From Narthecium ossifragum (taxonomy: Eukaryota > Streptophyta > Magnoliopsida > Dioscoreales > Nartheciaceae): a stretch of 64,000 bases of DNA. The notes beneath the pieces are model-generated. The model saw only the letters and a program-made list of their open reading frames with translations. It was not told where the DNA came from and made no database searches. This document shows, one piece after another, positions 8,775 to 20,041 of the stretch. Where the stretch lies: the NCBI GenBank assembly GCA_963920575.1, contig OY986966.1:13161297-13225296 (forward strand), read 5' to 3'. A program made the position numbers and the translations under genes. Position 1 is the stretch's first letter. Every line of letters begins with the position of its first letter.

Positions 8775-11191
8775 TGTGAGGACCTGCCCCTCTACCCCTG
8801 TGGCTCGTTGTACAGCTCAAGGGCAATTTGGTAAATTACGCCTTGTTGGTTTGTTTCACACCCGCGTGTGCACACACTGGCCTTGTTTGTGTTAGTGCTT
8901 GTTTAGAATGGCTAGGTGGACCCGGGATCGGAAGATCCCAGCTCGGGCGCGCGGAAGCTTGCCTTTGGGCAGCTGACGACCCTTGAGCGATCGATCGCTC
9001 CTTGGAACGATCGATCGGACTCGTGAGCGAGTCGGTGGGTTTGACCCGCTCGGATCGATATGACTTGTTGTTGGGATCGATCCGGGGCGCGAGCGACCGA
9101 TCGATCGGAATCGCGTCGGTGGCTTTTCTGCTTCGCGAGGATGGCCGCCGTTGGCCGTCGCTCTCTCTTGTCAGAAGGGGAGGACTTTCCCTCGCCTCAT
9201 TCGCCTTTTCCCCCTCTTTCCCGGCTGTCCCCTCCCTCCTTTCCTCCTTTTCTCCTTCCCTTCCTCCTTCTTCTTCCTTCCTCTTTTCTTCTCTCCCGAC
9301 GTTGCTCTTCCCCTGTTTTTCCGGCAGCCACCTTCCCCTCTTCCGTTTTCCCTCCTCCAACCATCAAATTGGGTGTTCTAAGGCTCATTGCATCCGTGGC
9401 AACGAGAGGAAGATCCCTGAAGTGGTTTGGAGCCTTGTTGGTGATCAACTCGCGGGGAATCAGCCGAGAAAGCGCTGTTAGATAGGTTTATACCTACTGA
9501 TGTTGTTTTTGGGTTTTCTTTAGATCTAGCCGTTGGATCTTGTTGATCTTTGTCTTATTGGATTCCTTATGCCTAGTAGAATTACTGGTTTGAGTGTCAT
9601 GATCTTTGCTTAAGATCTGAGTAGGTTTTATGCATGATTAAGCTCGGATTTATGTTTTCTGCTGTTCTTGAAGAACAGCCGACTTGCGGCGTGTTTTCCG
9701 GCCGGTACGTACATGATCTTTGTTTGTGATGAACATGAGAGTTGTAGATCTTTGAGTCTACTCTCTAACCCCACTGATTTCATAATTTCGCCGATTTTCC
9801 TACGATTTGTTATGAATTGTTTTCTGAAGGGCTACGTTGCAGCAATTAATTGCTAAGTTAGTTTGATTAACGGTTTTGATTACTGTTTTCCCGTTAATCC
9901 AACCGTTGGATGATTATGGATTTTGGATATGATGATCCTGGTATATACACCTACTGATGGATAAGTCGGAGCTTGAATCCGACGTCGTTTGGACGTCGGA
10001 TCGACGGGATCAATTAGCCCCTAAGTAGAGGCTTTGAGTTTTTTTTATTATAATATTATATTTCGGAATATAATATTATATTGTTTACTGTTAATCATCG
10101 TTTTCGGGGTTGCTTCCCGTTGCAGGAGTCCACGGTCGACGGTCGCGGTACCGTCATAATGCCGGGACCCGCTGCGGATCGGCTGGCAGCGGTTGGTAGT
10201 ACCGCTGCAGCGATCCGGTTGACTTGTATGCTACCCTTGACATACTGTTGCATGCCTATCTCTTGTTTGTGTATGTCATAGCATGCATCATTGTCTTGTG
10301 CATTAGTTGCATTGGTTAGGGCGTGGGTGATATTTGGGTCGCCGTCCCGAGGCTGGAAGCTCGGACTTAGCCCTAGGACCGGGGTTGGGTAGCTTGGACC
10401 CGATTTGGATTGTGGTGTCCAGTCGATTTTGATGATAGGCGATGACTGGTGCACTTGCTGCTTGATGATGATTAGAGGTCGTGTCGGCCTCAGGTCAGGG
10501 GTTGAGGGTGCCACCGGTGGCGGGTCTTATTCTTTGGGTAGTGTCCGTTCCTGCCAGTAGGGGATCAGTGTGGGCCCAGTCCGTGTTGGGTGACCACAGC
10601 TGGCACCCTGCGACACTAGGTGTATCCAGGATGGACCCAGTCCGTTGGGGTGACCATGGTTGGATATGCCTAGAGACACCGATGGGGGGTTATGGGACCC
10701 TCTGTAGCACACTCGAGTCTGGCTTGAGGGCGACACTGTTGCGTTTCCCTCTTCCTTCTGTGTGTCGTAGTGTAGATCCCTACTGAGCTTAGTGCTCACA
10801 CCTACCCGGGCTGCGTTTTGCAGGTGCAGGCGTCAGTTCTTCTTCTATGGCCCCTACCGGGCAGTTGGTCGGCAGTGCGGCGGCGCCTGGTGGACTTTGA
10901 CAGGTGGCGATCTTACTGCTTTTACCCTATATTAGATAGTCTCCTACGGGAGTAATGTTGTATTTGGATCTTCCCCTGTCCAAGGATTTGTATATTAAAC
11001 ACTTTGAGTTTTAAATCTATGGTTCGAGGTTTTGCTAATTAATGTCTTTTAATTGATGGTGTTTTGTGATAAATTGTTAGGGAGACCAATAGATTAGAGG
11101 GAACCCTCGCCAGCTTTGTTTTCCGCGTTTTTGTTAGGTTCCGGTTCGCGTCGCCCGGCCCGGTTGGGCTTTCGCGGGTCGGGGCGCGACA
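8775..11191 (+). mobile_element. D-family solo LTR with target duplication TCTCA
   Basis: 2417 bp from TGTGAGGACC to GGCGCGACA, flanked by TCTCA at 8770-8774 and 11192-11196. Removing it rejoins the C integrase reading frame. It contains clustered GATCGATC sites at about 8990-9110 and an AT-rich perfect repeat near 10050-10080 (ATAATATTATATT, twice). No coding region was recognised; several open frames occur in pyrimidine-rich sequence at 9000-9490 and look accidental. The same family occurs at 14965-15960 and 16100-18244. Confidence 0.9.
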
Positions 11192-11196
11192 TCTCA

Positions 11197-11605
11197 GCTC
11201 CCACGTGCTTCTTCAGGAGTGATACATGGAAGACTGGGTGTGTACCTTAGAATCTGATGGAAGCTGGAGGCGGTAAGCAACAGCTCCTATGCGTTCCAAT
11301 ACCTCGTATGTCCCGTAGAACTTTGCAGCAAGCTTCTGAGATTGACGCTTGACCACGGACTTCTGTCGATAGGGCTGCAGTTTGACATAGACCATCTCTC
11401 CAACCTAGAACTCGACGTCGCGATGTCCTCGATCGTATGTCTGCTTCATCCTGTTCTGGTCAGCTGCTAACCTTGACTTAACATCTGCTATCACTTGATC
11501 CTGTTCAACTAGGAAGTGATCTACAGCTGCTGATCTGGCTGTCCCGGGTACGTAGGAGAGGAGGGTCGGTGGAGGTCTCCCATACACTACCTCATAGGGT
11601 GTCCG
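11197..11605 (-). pseudogene. C integrase C-terminal part
   Basis: On the minus strand this follows the integrase core and contains YGRPPPTLLSY, VDHFLVEQDQVI and the GPR/GPY-like [20 protein letters not shown] segment typical of Ty3/gypsy integrase C-terminal domains. It is separated from the core by an in-frame stop near 11600, and a second stop lies near 11402. The D insertion at 11191 cuts the chromodomain off. Nonfunctional remnant. Confidence 0.75.
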
Positions 11606-12592
11606 CTAGATGCTGGAGTGCCAACTAGTGTTATAGGTGTACTCCGCCCAAGTCAACCATTGGGTCCATTGTGTAGGAAAATCACCTGAAAAACATCGTA
11701 ACTGCATCTCCAGGGATCGGTTTACTACCTCAGTTTGGCCATCCGTCTGGGGGTGGTATGCTGAGGAGAATCTGAACTTGACTCCTTGCAATCTGAAGAT
11801 CTCCTGCCAAAAGTTGCTGGTGAAGGTAGGATCTCGATCACAGACGATGCTGGTTGGCATGCCATGGTGCTTGAACACTGTGTCGAAGAAAACTCGAGCT
11901 ACTGAGTACGCCGTGTAGGGATGCAGTAGGGGAGCGAAGTGTGCATATTTGGACAATCTGTCGACGACTACTAGAATGGATGTGTACCCTCTAGAAGATG
12001 GGAGTCCGTCGATGAAGTCCATAGAGACATCAGTCCATACCTCGTGAGGGATAGGTAGGGGCTGGAGTAGGCCGGCTGGCTTCAGGGTCTCGGCCTTGTG
12101 TCGTTGGCAGGTGTCACACTGACGGATGAAGTCCTTGATCCGCGCTTGCACTCCCTTCCAGTAGAAGGTGGTTCGCAGCCGGTGCCACATCTTGACAAAC
12201 CCTTCATGTGTGCTGGAGTGTATGGTCGCCAAGATCTCTGGAATGACTGGAGACTTCTTCCTCAAGAAGATGCGGTCTTTGTGGAAGATGACTCCGTTGC
12301 GAACTGTCCATTGTCCGTTGATATCTCCATTCTGTATGTTCCCAGCGAGCTTCTGCATCTCTGCATTGGTTTTGACATCCTCCTGAATTGGTTCAAGCCA
12401 TTGGGGTACTGGACTTGAGATGGCTGCTATCGAGGGGGGTGATGCTGCCGTGAGACCTGGACTGAACTCAGGTTGGCCATGGGAGATGTTGCCCGGATCA
12501 GGTAGTAGAGGATCCGAAGTAGGCGACGGCAGCGGGTCCTCTTCCATGGACTCGGTAGCTGGAAGAGCCACAAGCACTTGGCCAATCATCAT
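11606..12592 (-). pseudogene. C pol remnant: integrase core fused to a post-gag segment
   Basis: An open frame of 328 codons. The first 60 or so residues are an acidic, Pro-rich stretch directly downstream of gag (IGQVLVALPATE and on). Then follow the sequence just before integrase (WLEPIQEDVKTNAEMQKLAG), the HHCC zinc-binding region ending CDTCQRHKAE, and the DDE core with D in SMDFIDGLP, D in VCDRDPTF and E in QTDGQTEVVNRS. Protease, RT and RNase H, normally about 2.5 kb between gag and integrase, are absent, so the element underwent an internal deletion that kept the frame open. Confidence 0.85.
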
Positions 12593-12669
12593 GCCAAGTG
12601 AGGGTTCTCCATGCTCAGCTAGGACTGTGGTCTCCTCTTCAAGCTCAGCTCCAACCAGATCTTCCGTGG

Positions 12670-13971
12670 CTATAGTTTACAGCGGTGCCCCGGTGTATAG
12701 GGCTCGTCACATTGGAAGCAAAGTCCTTGTCCTCTTCGTTGTTGCAATTCAGCTAGAGATAGCTGTCTTCGTTGAGGTCGGACTATAGTTTGAATCTGAC
12801 TAGGAGTCCTAGTTTGAGTAGGATTAGGAGTCGTAGTCTCACTCGAACTCCAGTTTGCTGGCGCGGCACGGGCAGTGGGGGCTGGAAGGGTAGGTGCAGG
12901 CGTCGTCCTTGCCGTAGCATGCCGGATCGCGTACTGCTTCGCCTCATGAGTCTTGGCGTAGCTGATGGGCTTGGCTATGGTGGCTGGTCTAGCGAGCTGA
13001 ACATCGTACCTGATGGCCGGCTTCAATCCGTTGATGAAGAGACTCAGTACCACATCCCGAGCCAAGTGTGGAACACGACCTAGACCTCGGTCGAAACGGA
13101 TCTGGTAGTCTCGGACTGAGCCATCTTGCTGAATCCGAGTGAGTTCGCCGATGGGGTCCTCGTAGGTCGTCGGTCCATAGCGCAAGTGCAAGGCATGCTG
13201 GAAGGTATGCCATGTTGCGCACTCATCCGTATCCTTCGACAGCTGGTACCATGTCTGGGCATCTCCATTGAAGTGATAGGCGGCGTAACGGACCTTCTCT
13301 CGTTTATGGATAGGGTAAGAGAAGAACTGCTTCGCCTTGAGAATCCAGTGAGTAGGATCTGTAGCACCATCGTAGCGAGGGAAGTCCATGCGGGGAATCC
13401 GGACAGCAAAGGGTTGCTCACGGATTGGATCATGGGGCTGTTCATATGCAGGTGGGGTGTGAGGAGGGTAGTAATGGGGTGGTGGAGGAGCTGGGTTGTA
13501 GGGGACATATGGAGGGGGCGTAGGCTGCTGGTATGGAGGGGGGTGATAGGGTGGATATAGAGGCTGGTGTGGTGGGGGTGGAAGGATAGTGGAGCCAGGT
13601 GGTGGTGGACAAGTAGTGGTGGCGGCCAAGGGTGTGGTGTAGGCCGGTTGAGCAGGGGGTTGGGAAGGAGGGATATGACCTGTTCCAACCAAGACATAAT
13701 TGGGATGAAGGGCGGGTACTCCTAGGTTAGGGACAGCTTCAGGTGAAGTCCTAGGAGAAGTAGGTTTCATGGTAGGAGGTGGATTAGGGTTAGGGTTAGG
13801 GTTACCTCCAGGTTCGCCCATGGCTACCTGATTCCTTCCTTGCATCTGCATTGCCATAAAGGCAATCCTCTCTGATATCCCTTGGGTGATGATCTGCATC
13901 TCCCGCTGCCAATCCCGCGTCTCCACTTGTGCGGTTTCCAACGTCCGCAGCGACCCATGGATGCCCTCCAT
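12670..13971 (-). CDS. gag: Chromovirus C Gag polyprotein
   Basis: 433 codons from ATG 13971. The N-terminal 90 residues are helical and Gln/Glu-rich (ETRDWQREMQIITQGISER). They are followed by a long Pro/Tyr-rich linker (about 95-210), the retrotransposon gag core (about 210-330: FPRYDGATDPTHWILKAKQF, then YQIRFDRGL), and a C-terminal zinc knuckle CFQCDEPYTPGHRC. Gag packages element RNA into virus-like particles. The upstream start used in the plus-strand C copy (ATG in CTGATGGCGGGAG, 56663) is ATT here, so translation would begin internally. The linker includes Asn-Pro repeats encoded by CCCTAA-like DNA (13785-13805). The ORF is intact, but the element lacks RT. Confidence 0.88.
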   Translation of the reverse strand: MEGIHGSLRTLETAQVETRDWQREMQIITQGISERIAFMAMQMQGRNQVAMGEPGGNPNPNPNPPPTMKPTSPRTSPEAVPNLGVPALHPNYVLVGTGHIPPSQPPAQPAYTTPLAATTTCPPPPGSTILPPPPHQPLYPPYHPPPYQQPTPPPYVPYNPAPPPPHYYPPHTPPAYEQPHDPIREQPFAVRIPRMDFPRYDGATDPTHWILKAKQFFSYPIHKREKVRYAAYHFNGDAQTWYQLSKDTDECATWHTFQHALHLRYGPTTYEDPIGELTRIQQDGSVRDYQIRFDRGLGRVPHLARDVVLSLFINGLKPAIRYDVQLARPATIAKPISYAKTHEAKQYAIRHATARTTPAPTLPAPTARAAPANWSSSETTTPNPTQTRTPSQIQTIVRPQRRQLSLAELQQRRGQGLCFQCDEPYTPGHRCKL

Positions 13972-14080
13972 CTCTCCTCTGGTTACGGGCTTTCCCGCTC
14001 CATGGAAGCACTGGCGGTGGTATCTCCCGCAATCAGCGCAGCTTCTGGAAGGCTTTGGGCGGCACAGCCGACGGAACAGT

Positions 14081-14092
14081 GCTCTGATACCA
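14081..14092 (-). promoter_or_regulatory. C PBS (initiator-Met tRNA)
   Basis: Minus strand TGGTATCAGAGC, three bases downstream of the 5' LTR end, a perfect match to the plant initiator-Met PBS. Confidence 0.9.
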
Positions 14093-14095
14093 AGC

Positions 14096-14964
14096 TGTTA
14101 TGCTGAGCCTTCTCGTAGGCACGGGTACCTGGTCTCTTGCCCGGTCTCAGTTCCTCCTTAGCCAAATCTATGGCTAGGTCGAGAGATACCTTTAGGGTTT
14201 TAGGAGAAGGACCCTAGGTATTCGACGAGGATGGCGAAGACTAGAGGTGGGAGACGGAAGAGAAGAGGATACCTTGCAGATCCTCTTAGAGTTGGGCGAT
14301 TACTCTTGGAGATCCAAGCCAAGGGAGGTGGCGGTGGAAGTGCGGCAGCCAAGGATGGATGCCGGTGATGGGGACGTGCACTGTAGATGGCAGCGGTGGA
14401 CGGCAATGGATGGTGGCCGGCTGGTGGAGAGAGAATCCGGGAGTAGAGAGATGAAGGTGGCTGGTGGCGTGGGTATTAAGTTATGGCTACTCCTAGGGTT
14501 ACAGCTACTCCTATAATATCTCTTAATTTATTTCTTCAATGCATAAAACCCTAATACAAGCTATGGAGGTCCTTTTATAGAGGCCTCAAAGAGTTCTACT
14601 CCAACCTGGATACCTACTTGCTAAAACAGCAAGTGACTTGACTCAACCCAACTAGGACTCATAATATGAACTAGCAAAGCACAAACTGGACTCAAACTAG
14701 AAAATCAACTAGGAAAGCAATTATGACTCAACTAATGAAATAACAAGCTAGGAATAGGATTCCTTAAGGTTGGCTTTGGCTTGGGACCTGGTCCAAGGCC
14801 GAAGCCTCCTAGGAGGTGGGCACTGACCTGCGTGGGTCCCTCCTGGGCCTATCCCACGTGTGGGCCCTGCCTTAGAATTTTGCGTGGGTTGGTCAAGCCC
14901 AGGTGGAGCTGGGCTTGGTTCCACTTGGCTGGGCGTGGGTTGGGCTTGGGTCCGAACCGTATCA
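14096..14964 (-). mobile_element. Chromovirus C 5' LTR
   Basis: 869 bp, plus-strand ends TGTTATGCTGAG and ACCGTATCA. It is adjacent to the PBS, so it is the 5' LTR of the minus-strand element. TATA box CTATAAAAGGACC (minus strand) lies near 14571-14583. It is the uninterrupted reference for the copy at 6292-8546. Confidence 0.88.
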
Positions 14965-15960
14965 GGGCGATCTTTGGCTTGACAGCTGGGATTGATGCTG
15001 CTCTAGTCGAGATAGGGATCCTACCTACTTGCTTTTCTGGTTTTGTGAGGTTTGAGCTTGACTGTGGTTGTTTTGAGTAAATCTCTTTATATGCATGCTG
15101 GTTTTCAGTGCAAGTACCGGTTTTAGACTCGTAGTCTTTCGTACTATCAGATCCCAAGGTTTTGTGGGATTTGGTAGAGTTTTCCGATGGTATTTCTCAC
15201 CAGCCGGTCACAGGAGAACCCAAAAGGATCGATCATTCTTGAGGATTGATCAATCACTCTAGGTTGTTCATGCTTAGCCCGAGGACGATCGATCATCTCC
15301 CTTGGCTGGCATGGGTGAGATCTCTATCGCGAGGATAATCGATCCTTTTGGAGGAAGGATCGATCACCTTGGGCTTGACAGGGACGGAACCTTCCCATCA
15401 CGAGGAAGATCGATCATTTCCCTTGGACATGATCGATCCTCTTGGTCGCAAGGGGTTGTTTTTGTCGGATTTCTCCCGCGGGGCTTTGTATGCTGGGTTT
15501 TCATATCGCTTTATAACTTTTACATATCCTTGAGCATGTTAGCCACATAGTGAGGGGTATTGGTGTACTGTTAGTCTTGTTTTCCAGGGTTACTTCCTGT
15601 AACATGCTGTCTCTTTGTGGACTGGCTGCAGTTGGTGGGGCGGTGCGGCGGCGCCTGGCGGAGTTTGAGGAGTGGTGATCTTACTGTTTCCTGAACCCTT
15701 GTATAGTTAGCCTCCTATGGGAGTGGATAAATATTTGTACCTTATTTTCCCTCTTCGAGGTTTGTAGACTTGTGCTTCTGGTTTTGTAATATTTAAGATT
15801 GAGGTTTCTGTAATTTCTAGAATTGTTAATTGAGTGTATTTAATGATTTTCTTAGGGAGACCAATAGGTTAGAGGGAACCTTCGCCATAATTCCCGGAGT
15901 TAGTTAGGTTCCGGTTCGCGTCCCCGGCCCAATTGGGCTATCACGGGTCGGGACGTGACA
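14965..15960 (+). mobile_element. D-family LTR, 5'-truncated
   Basis: The last 380 bp align with the 3' end of the D LTR at 8775-11191 (CGGCGGCGCCTGG, then AGGGAGACCAATAG, ending GGACGTGACA). Five perfect GATCGATC sites lie at 15227-15437. The left part is lost at the junction with chromovirus C. No gene seen. Confidence 0.75.
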
Positions 15961-16042
15961 TTATTGGATGCTTGATCAACTGAAGATGCATAGGGAACAT
16001 CTCGATCTGAAATCAAGCTTGATCAAGTCAGAATGGGCTGAG
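15961..16042 (-). mobile_element. Fragment of N-family internal region
   Basis: 82 bp resembling 44385-44480 of N4 (CTGATCAACTGAAGATGC and on). It lies between the D remnant and the N1 LTR. Confidence 0.6.
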
Positions 16043-16099
16043 TGATACGATGCACCTTCTCAAGGGCTTTCGTACCTGGTCTCTTGCCTGGTCTCGGAT

Positions 16100-18244
16100 T
16101 GTCGCGCCTCGACCCGCACAGCGCGACCGGGCCGGGGACGCGAGGGGGGAAAAACGAACACCACAACCACTAGCCTCAACTGGCGGAAACAGTTGAGACT
16201 AAGGCCCAGCTGGCGGAAACAGCTGGACAGCACAGAGAAAGAGCGGAAGCAAGCTACTAAACCACAGCTATTAACATTTATTACAAAAACGGTAATAAAA
16301 GAGTTAACAAGATTTAGCACAAAATATACAAGGGATCACAGTCCCCAAAAAGGAGCTACACCACCCACCGGGGTCTCTGCGAACGCGCAAACGAACCCAT
16401 CCTGACCCTCAGACATGGTCAGGATCCGGCGCACTGCCACGAGACGACCGAGGGGGTAACACTGGGACAGAGCGGCCACCTGCACCTGCAACAAACACAG
16501 TCCAGGTAGGCATGAGCAACAGCTCAGCAGGGTCCTACTCTTCTCCCACACCCACAAGGGTAAAGCAACCGGACACACTCTGATGCCAAATACCGAGGCT
16601 TGCCAAGGATCCCACGATCCCATCAATAACCCGAAGGGTTCCTGTCCTAGGTGCGTATCTCCGATAACGCCACTGCTCAGGGGTGGGCAACTCCGACCTT
16701 CCCTGACACAGGGTGGACACGACGCACCCAGTAGGACCCCCTTCTCCAAGCGGGATCTCCGCACTTGGCGGAACAACCGAAGTTAAGACTACCATCACTC
16801 GGTACTCTAAGCAGCAGAGCCAACACCCACCCAATCTATCCTAGCATGCCTAATGCACAGGAAAACAGGGCAGTATAAATATGATAAAGCTGTAACAAAC
16901 AACACATCAAGGGCACACCTTCGGCCCATTTGTACTAAACACTCCCGAGGGTCATGACTCCCTCGGTTCACCACAAAGCGGTAAGGGCATACCGTCAGCC
17001 CATTTATTCTACACACCCGAGAGGCATCACCCTCCCGGTTCAACCACAAAGCGATAAGCATTCATGCGTAATTCACTACAGTATAAGCCCCGAGGGCAAA
17101 ACCGTCAAAACCCACTTACCTGCGAAGCCCCGCGGGCAAAACTCTTGAAAACCCTCTCTGCTGCTGAAGGATCGATCCTCACCAAGGGAAGGATCGATCA
17201 TCCAAGCAACAGTGAGCTTCCCTCGCTGACGAGCCAAAGAAGATCGATCACTCCTCCCAGGAGGATCGATCATTCTCGGGACGAAGGGTAACCATGCTTA
17301 CCCAGGCCCCATGATCGATCTCCTCCCATAAGAAGATCGATCATGTGCTGGGCGCAGCAAGCCCACACCAGAGGACCGATCCTTCCTCCCAGAAGGATCG
17401 ATCACCCAAAGATGGGTTCCGGCGTGCTTCCGGCCGGAGAACCGCCGGAAAACACAACCAGACCTCACCAAACTTGGTGGGTTGGCAGATCTGAGTACAA
17501 CGAGGCTACTCAAGGCCTCAAAACCGGGAAAGAACAACTCCACAAGGAGATCTAAGCAAAACAAAACCCGGATACAAAACCCTCAAACAGCCGGAGTTTT
17601 AGAAGAAGAACCCTACCTCCTCAGAGCAGCTTCGATCCACGAAGACTAGCCATGGATCTTCCTCGCCTCGCCACGAACCCAACGAGCCTTCAAGCTCCAG
17701 GAGGGGTGGCCGGAGGAGGAAGAACGGAGGAGAGAAAGGAGCGGTCGGAACAGGGGAAGAAGCAGAGCATTCGCGGGAAAGAAGAAGAAGAGGGGAAGGA
17801 AGGAGGGGGAGGGGAAGGGGGTAAGGCCGGGGAAAGCCGGAGAAACCGCGGGAAAGGCAAAGGAGGGGAGCAAAAGTCTCCCCTCCCCTGACAGGGGAAG
17901 CGACGGCCACCGCGGTGGCCGTCCTTCGAAAGCCACCGACAAAGACTTCCAGGCACACGTAGGATCGATCATCCTTGCATGCATGATCGATCCTGCTAGC
18001 AACAGGATCGATCTTCACCCCAAGGTGATCGATCTTCTGTGCCCTGAAAGGCAAACTTGGGCTGGGACTCAGGCCCAAGCCCAGAACCCCCAACCAGGTC
18101 CCACCTAACCTTTCTAACAGACACAACCATCAAGCAAGGCCTGTGTGTGCACACCCAGTGTGAAAACGACCGCCAAGGCGCAATTTCCCAAATTGCCCCT
18201 GGGGCAAACAACAAGCCGAAGGGATGGAGGGACGGGTCCTCACA
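16100..18244 (-). mobile_element. D-family solo LTR with target duplication CGGAT
   Basis: 2145 bp. On the minus strand it begins TGTGAGGACCCG and ends GAGGCGCGACA, like the plus-strand copy at 8775-11191. It is flanked by CGGAT at 16095-16099 and 18245-18249, and the empty site is present in the intact N LTR at 28101-28105. Open frames in the pyrimidine-rich part (17600-18126, minus) look accidental. Confidence 0.92.
17165..18040. repeat. Cluster of GATCGATC palindromes in the D LTR
   Basis: Eleven perfect GATCGATC octamers and one variant (GACCGATC) occur, mostly in pairs about 20-30 bp apart. Their flanks are complementary, for example TCCTCCCAGGAGGATCGATC. Similar groups occur in the two other D copies. 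Confidence 0.85.
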
Positions 18245-18970
18245 CGGATCCTCCTTAGCCAAATCTATGGCTAGGTCGAGAGATACCTTTAGGGTTTAGG
18301 AGAAGGACCCTAGGTATTCGACGAGGAAGGCGAAGACTGGAGGAGGAAGACAAATGATAAGAGGGATACATTGCAGCTTCCTCTATGGTTGGTTGACTTC
18401 TCTTGGAGATCCAAGCCAAGGGAGGTGGCGGAGGAGGTGCGGCGGCCAAGGATGGACGCCGGTGATGGGGACGTGCACTTTAGATTGCAGCGACGGGCAG
18501 CGATGGATGGCGGTCGGCTGGTGGAGAGAGAATCCGACAATAGAGAGAGATGAAGGTGGCTGGGGGATTTGTGGAAGATTAAGTTACAGCTACTCCTAGG
18601 GTTACAGCTACTCCTAAATTATCCTACTAATAACTCTATTTTATTCTCATAATTCGTCATGCATACCTAATACAAGCTATGGAGGTCCTTTTATAGAGGC
18701 CTCAACAAGATCTCATAAGATAACTACTATCTTGCTATAATCAGCAAGTTACAATCCTTTCCTAATAAGACTCAATCAAGATAACTACTAATAGAAAACT
18801 GACTCAATCATAATCCAAACTAATAAATCAACTAATAACCAACTAAGAAAGTGATCCAGCTAGCGATTAGGATCCCTAATGCCGGATTAGGCTTGGGACC
18901 TGGTTCCAAGGCCGGGACTATGGATCCATGCTTGGGCGTGGACTTGGTCTTGGCTTGGTCCATGGTCGGG

Positions 18971-20041
18971 TCAGCTAGAAGGTGTGGTCCGACCTGCGGG
19001 GGACCTCCTTAGGTCCTCCTGGGCGTGGGTCTTGGTCCAGCCCATGCTCGGGGTTGGGCTTGAAGCCAGTTCAGCTAGGGCTCGGCTTGTACATCTAGGA
19101 CTAGACTCGATCAAGTCCTTCCTTGGCGTGGGTTGGGCTGGCCCAAGCTGAGCTTGGTTCGACCTCGTATCATCCCCTCCCCCTTCGAAGAGTGCCTTGT
19201 CCTCAAGGCCTGAATTTGCTGAGGGAAGAGAACTCTGCTCTTGTCGACCCGGAGTGACCTGGCTGGACCTCAACTGCAACTTTGGACTTGGTGGTGAGAA
19301 ACCTGGTTTGTCCCATGGTGGATCTAATGGTATCCGAAGCGGGGAGTCAGGGGGCCATGCTGCCGGTCTGGAAGGAGGAGGCTGAAACTTAGGTGAATTT
19401 GGCGGCCTCTGGAACTCCAAGAAGTAGAGGGCGGCTGTAGATCGACGATTAGGCCACCTCAAGTGCTGGCGTCCTAGGTCAAAGACTCGTTCAACCTGAA
19501 CCAAATCCTTCCAAGGTGGAAGTAGACCCAAGACAGCGACTGGATACAGTCGTGCTGAGGACGGAGCATCCGGGGAATAATCTGATGGTTCAGGTGGCTC
19601 CAAGCATGGGATCTTCAATGGTTCTCCTGGATCATCCTCGTCATGTCCCATGAGTAGTGTCGCCCATGACCATTGAACGGGATCTGATCTCCATGGCCTG
19701 GTCAGATGTGCAGGGTCTTGCCTTGATGCTGAGTCAAGCTTGCTTTGGTCCAGTCTGAAGTGAAGTCGGCTGGGCCACGCTTCTGCTGCACTATTTGGAT
19801 TTTGATCAGGTTCAGTTTGGCTGAGCCTGATGGAGCTTAGCTGGCTGCAATCAGATCTAGCCGGATTGATTCTGGCTGCATCCAATTGAGTCTGACTTAG
19901 CCTGGTCTGATCTGAGCTTGGTCGGATCTGGTTGGTGTAACCAAACCTGGTCCTGCTTGGATGGAATCTGACCAAGTCTTGTAAGCTGCAATCTGACTCG
20001 ACCAATTGTAGGTGATGGAGTCGGAGTTTGATCAGGTTCAA
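18971..20041 (-). pseudogene. N1 internal ORF, C-terminal part, reading into the 3' LTR
   Basis: 356 codons open on the minus strand. It carries the conserved N/G block (RPWRSDPVQWSWATLLMG then DEDDPGEPLKIPCLEPPEPS). A second block follows (VLGLLPPWKDLVQVERVFDLG, ending LYFLEFQRPP). Next comes a chromovirus-type pol end, SGLEDKALFEGGGDDT, encoded over the polypurine tract. The last 67 codons lie inside the LTR. The N-terminal half is in other frames to 20601, and the gag leader and PBS are missing, so the copy is dead. Confidence 0.65.

Larger units (their letters stand above)
16043..19172 (-). mobile_element. N1 3' LTR, split by a D solo LTR
   Basis: Begins TGATACGATGCACC and ends CCTCGTATCA on the plus strand. 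It is about 0.98 kb once the D insertion is removed. The following purine tract, GAAGGGGGAGGGGA on the minus strand (19173-19186), marks it as a 3' LTR of a minus-strand element. TATA box near 18690-18700. Confidence 0.85.

Noticed and set aside
9002..9485. Overlapping plus and minus ORFs in the D LTR
   Set aside because: Pyrimidine-rich tract open in several frames at once; not conserved at 16100-18244 in frame.
13785..13805. Interstitial telomere
   Set aside because: Only about three hexamers, conserved as Asn-Pro codons in a gag linker across several elements.
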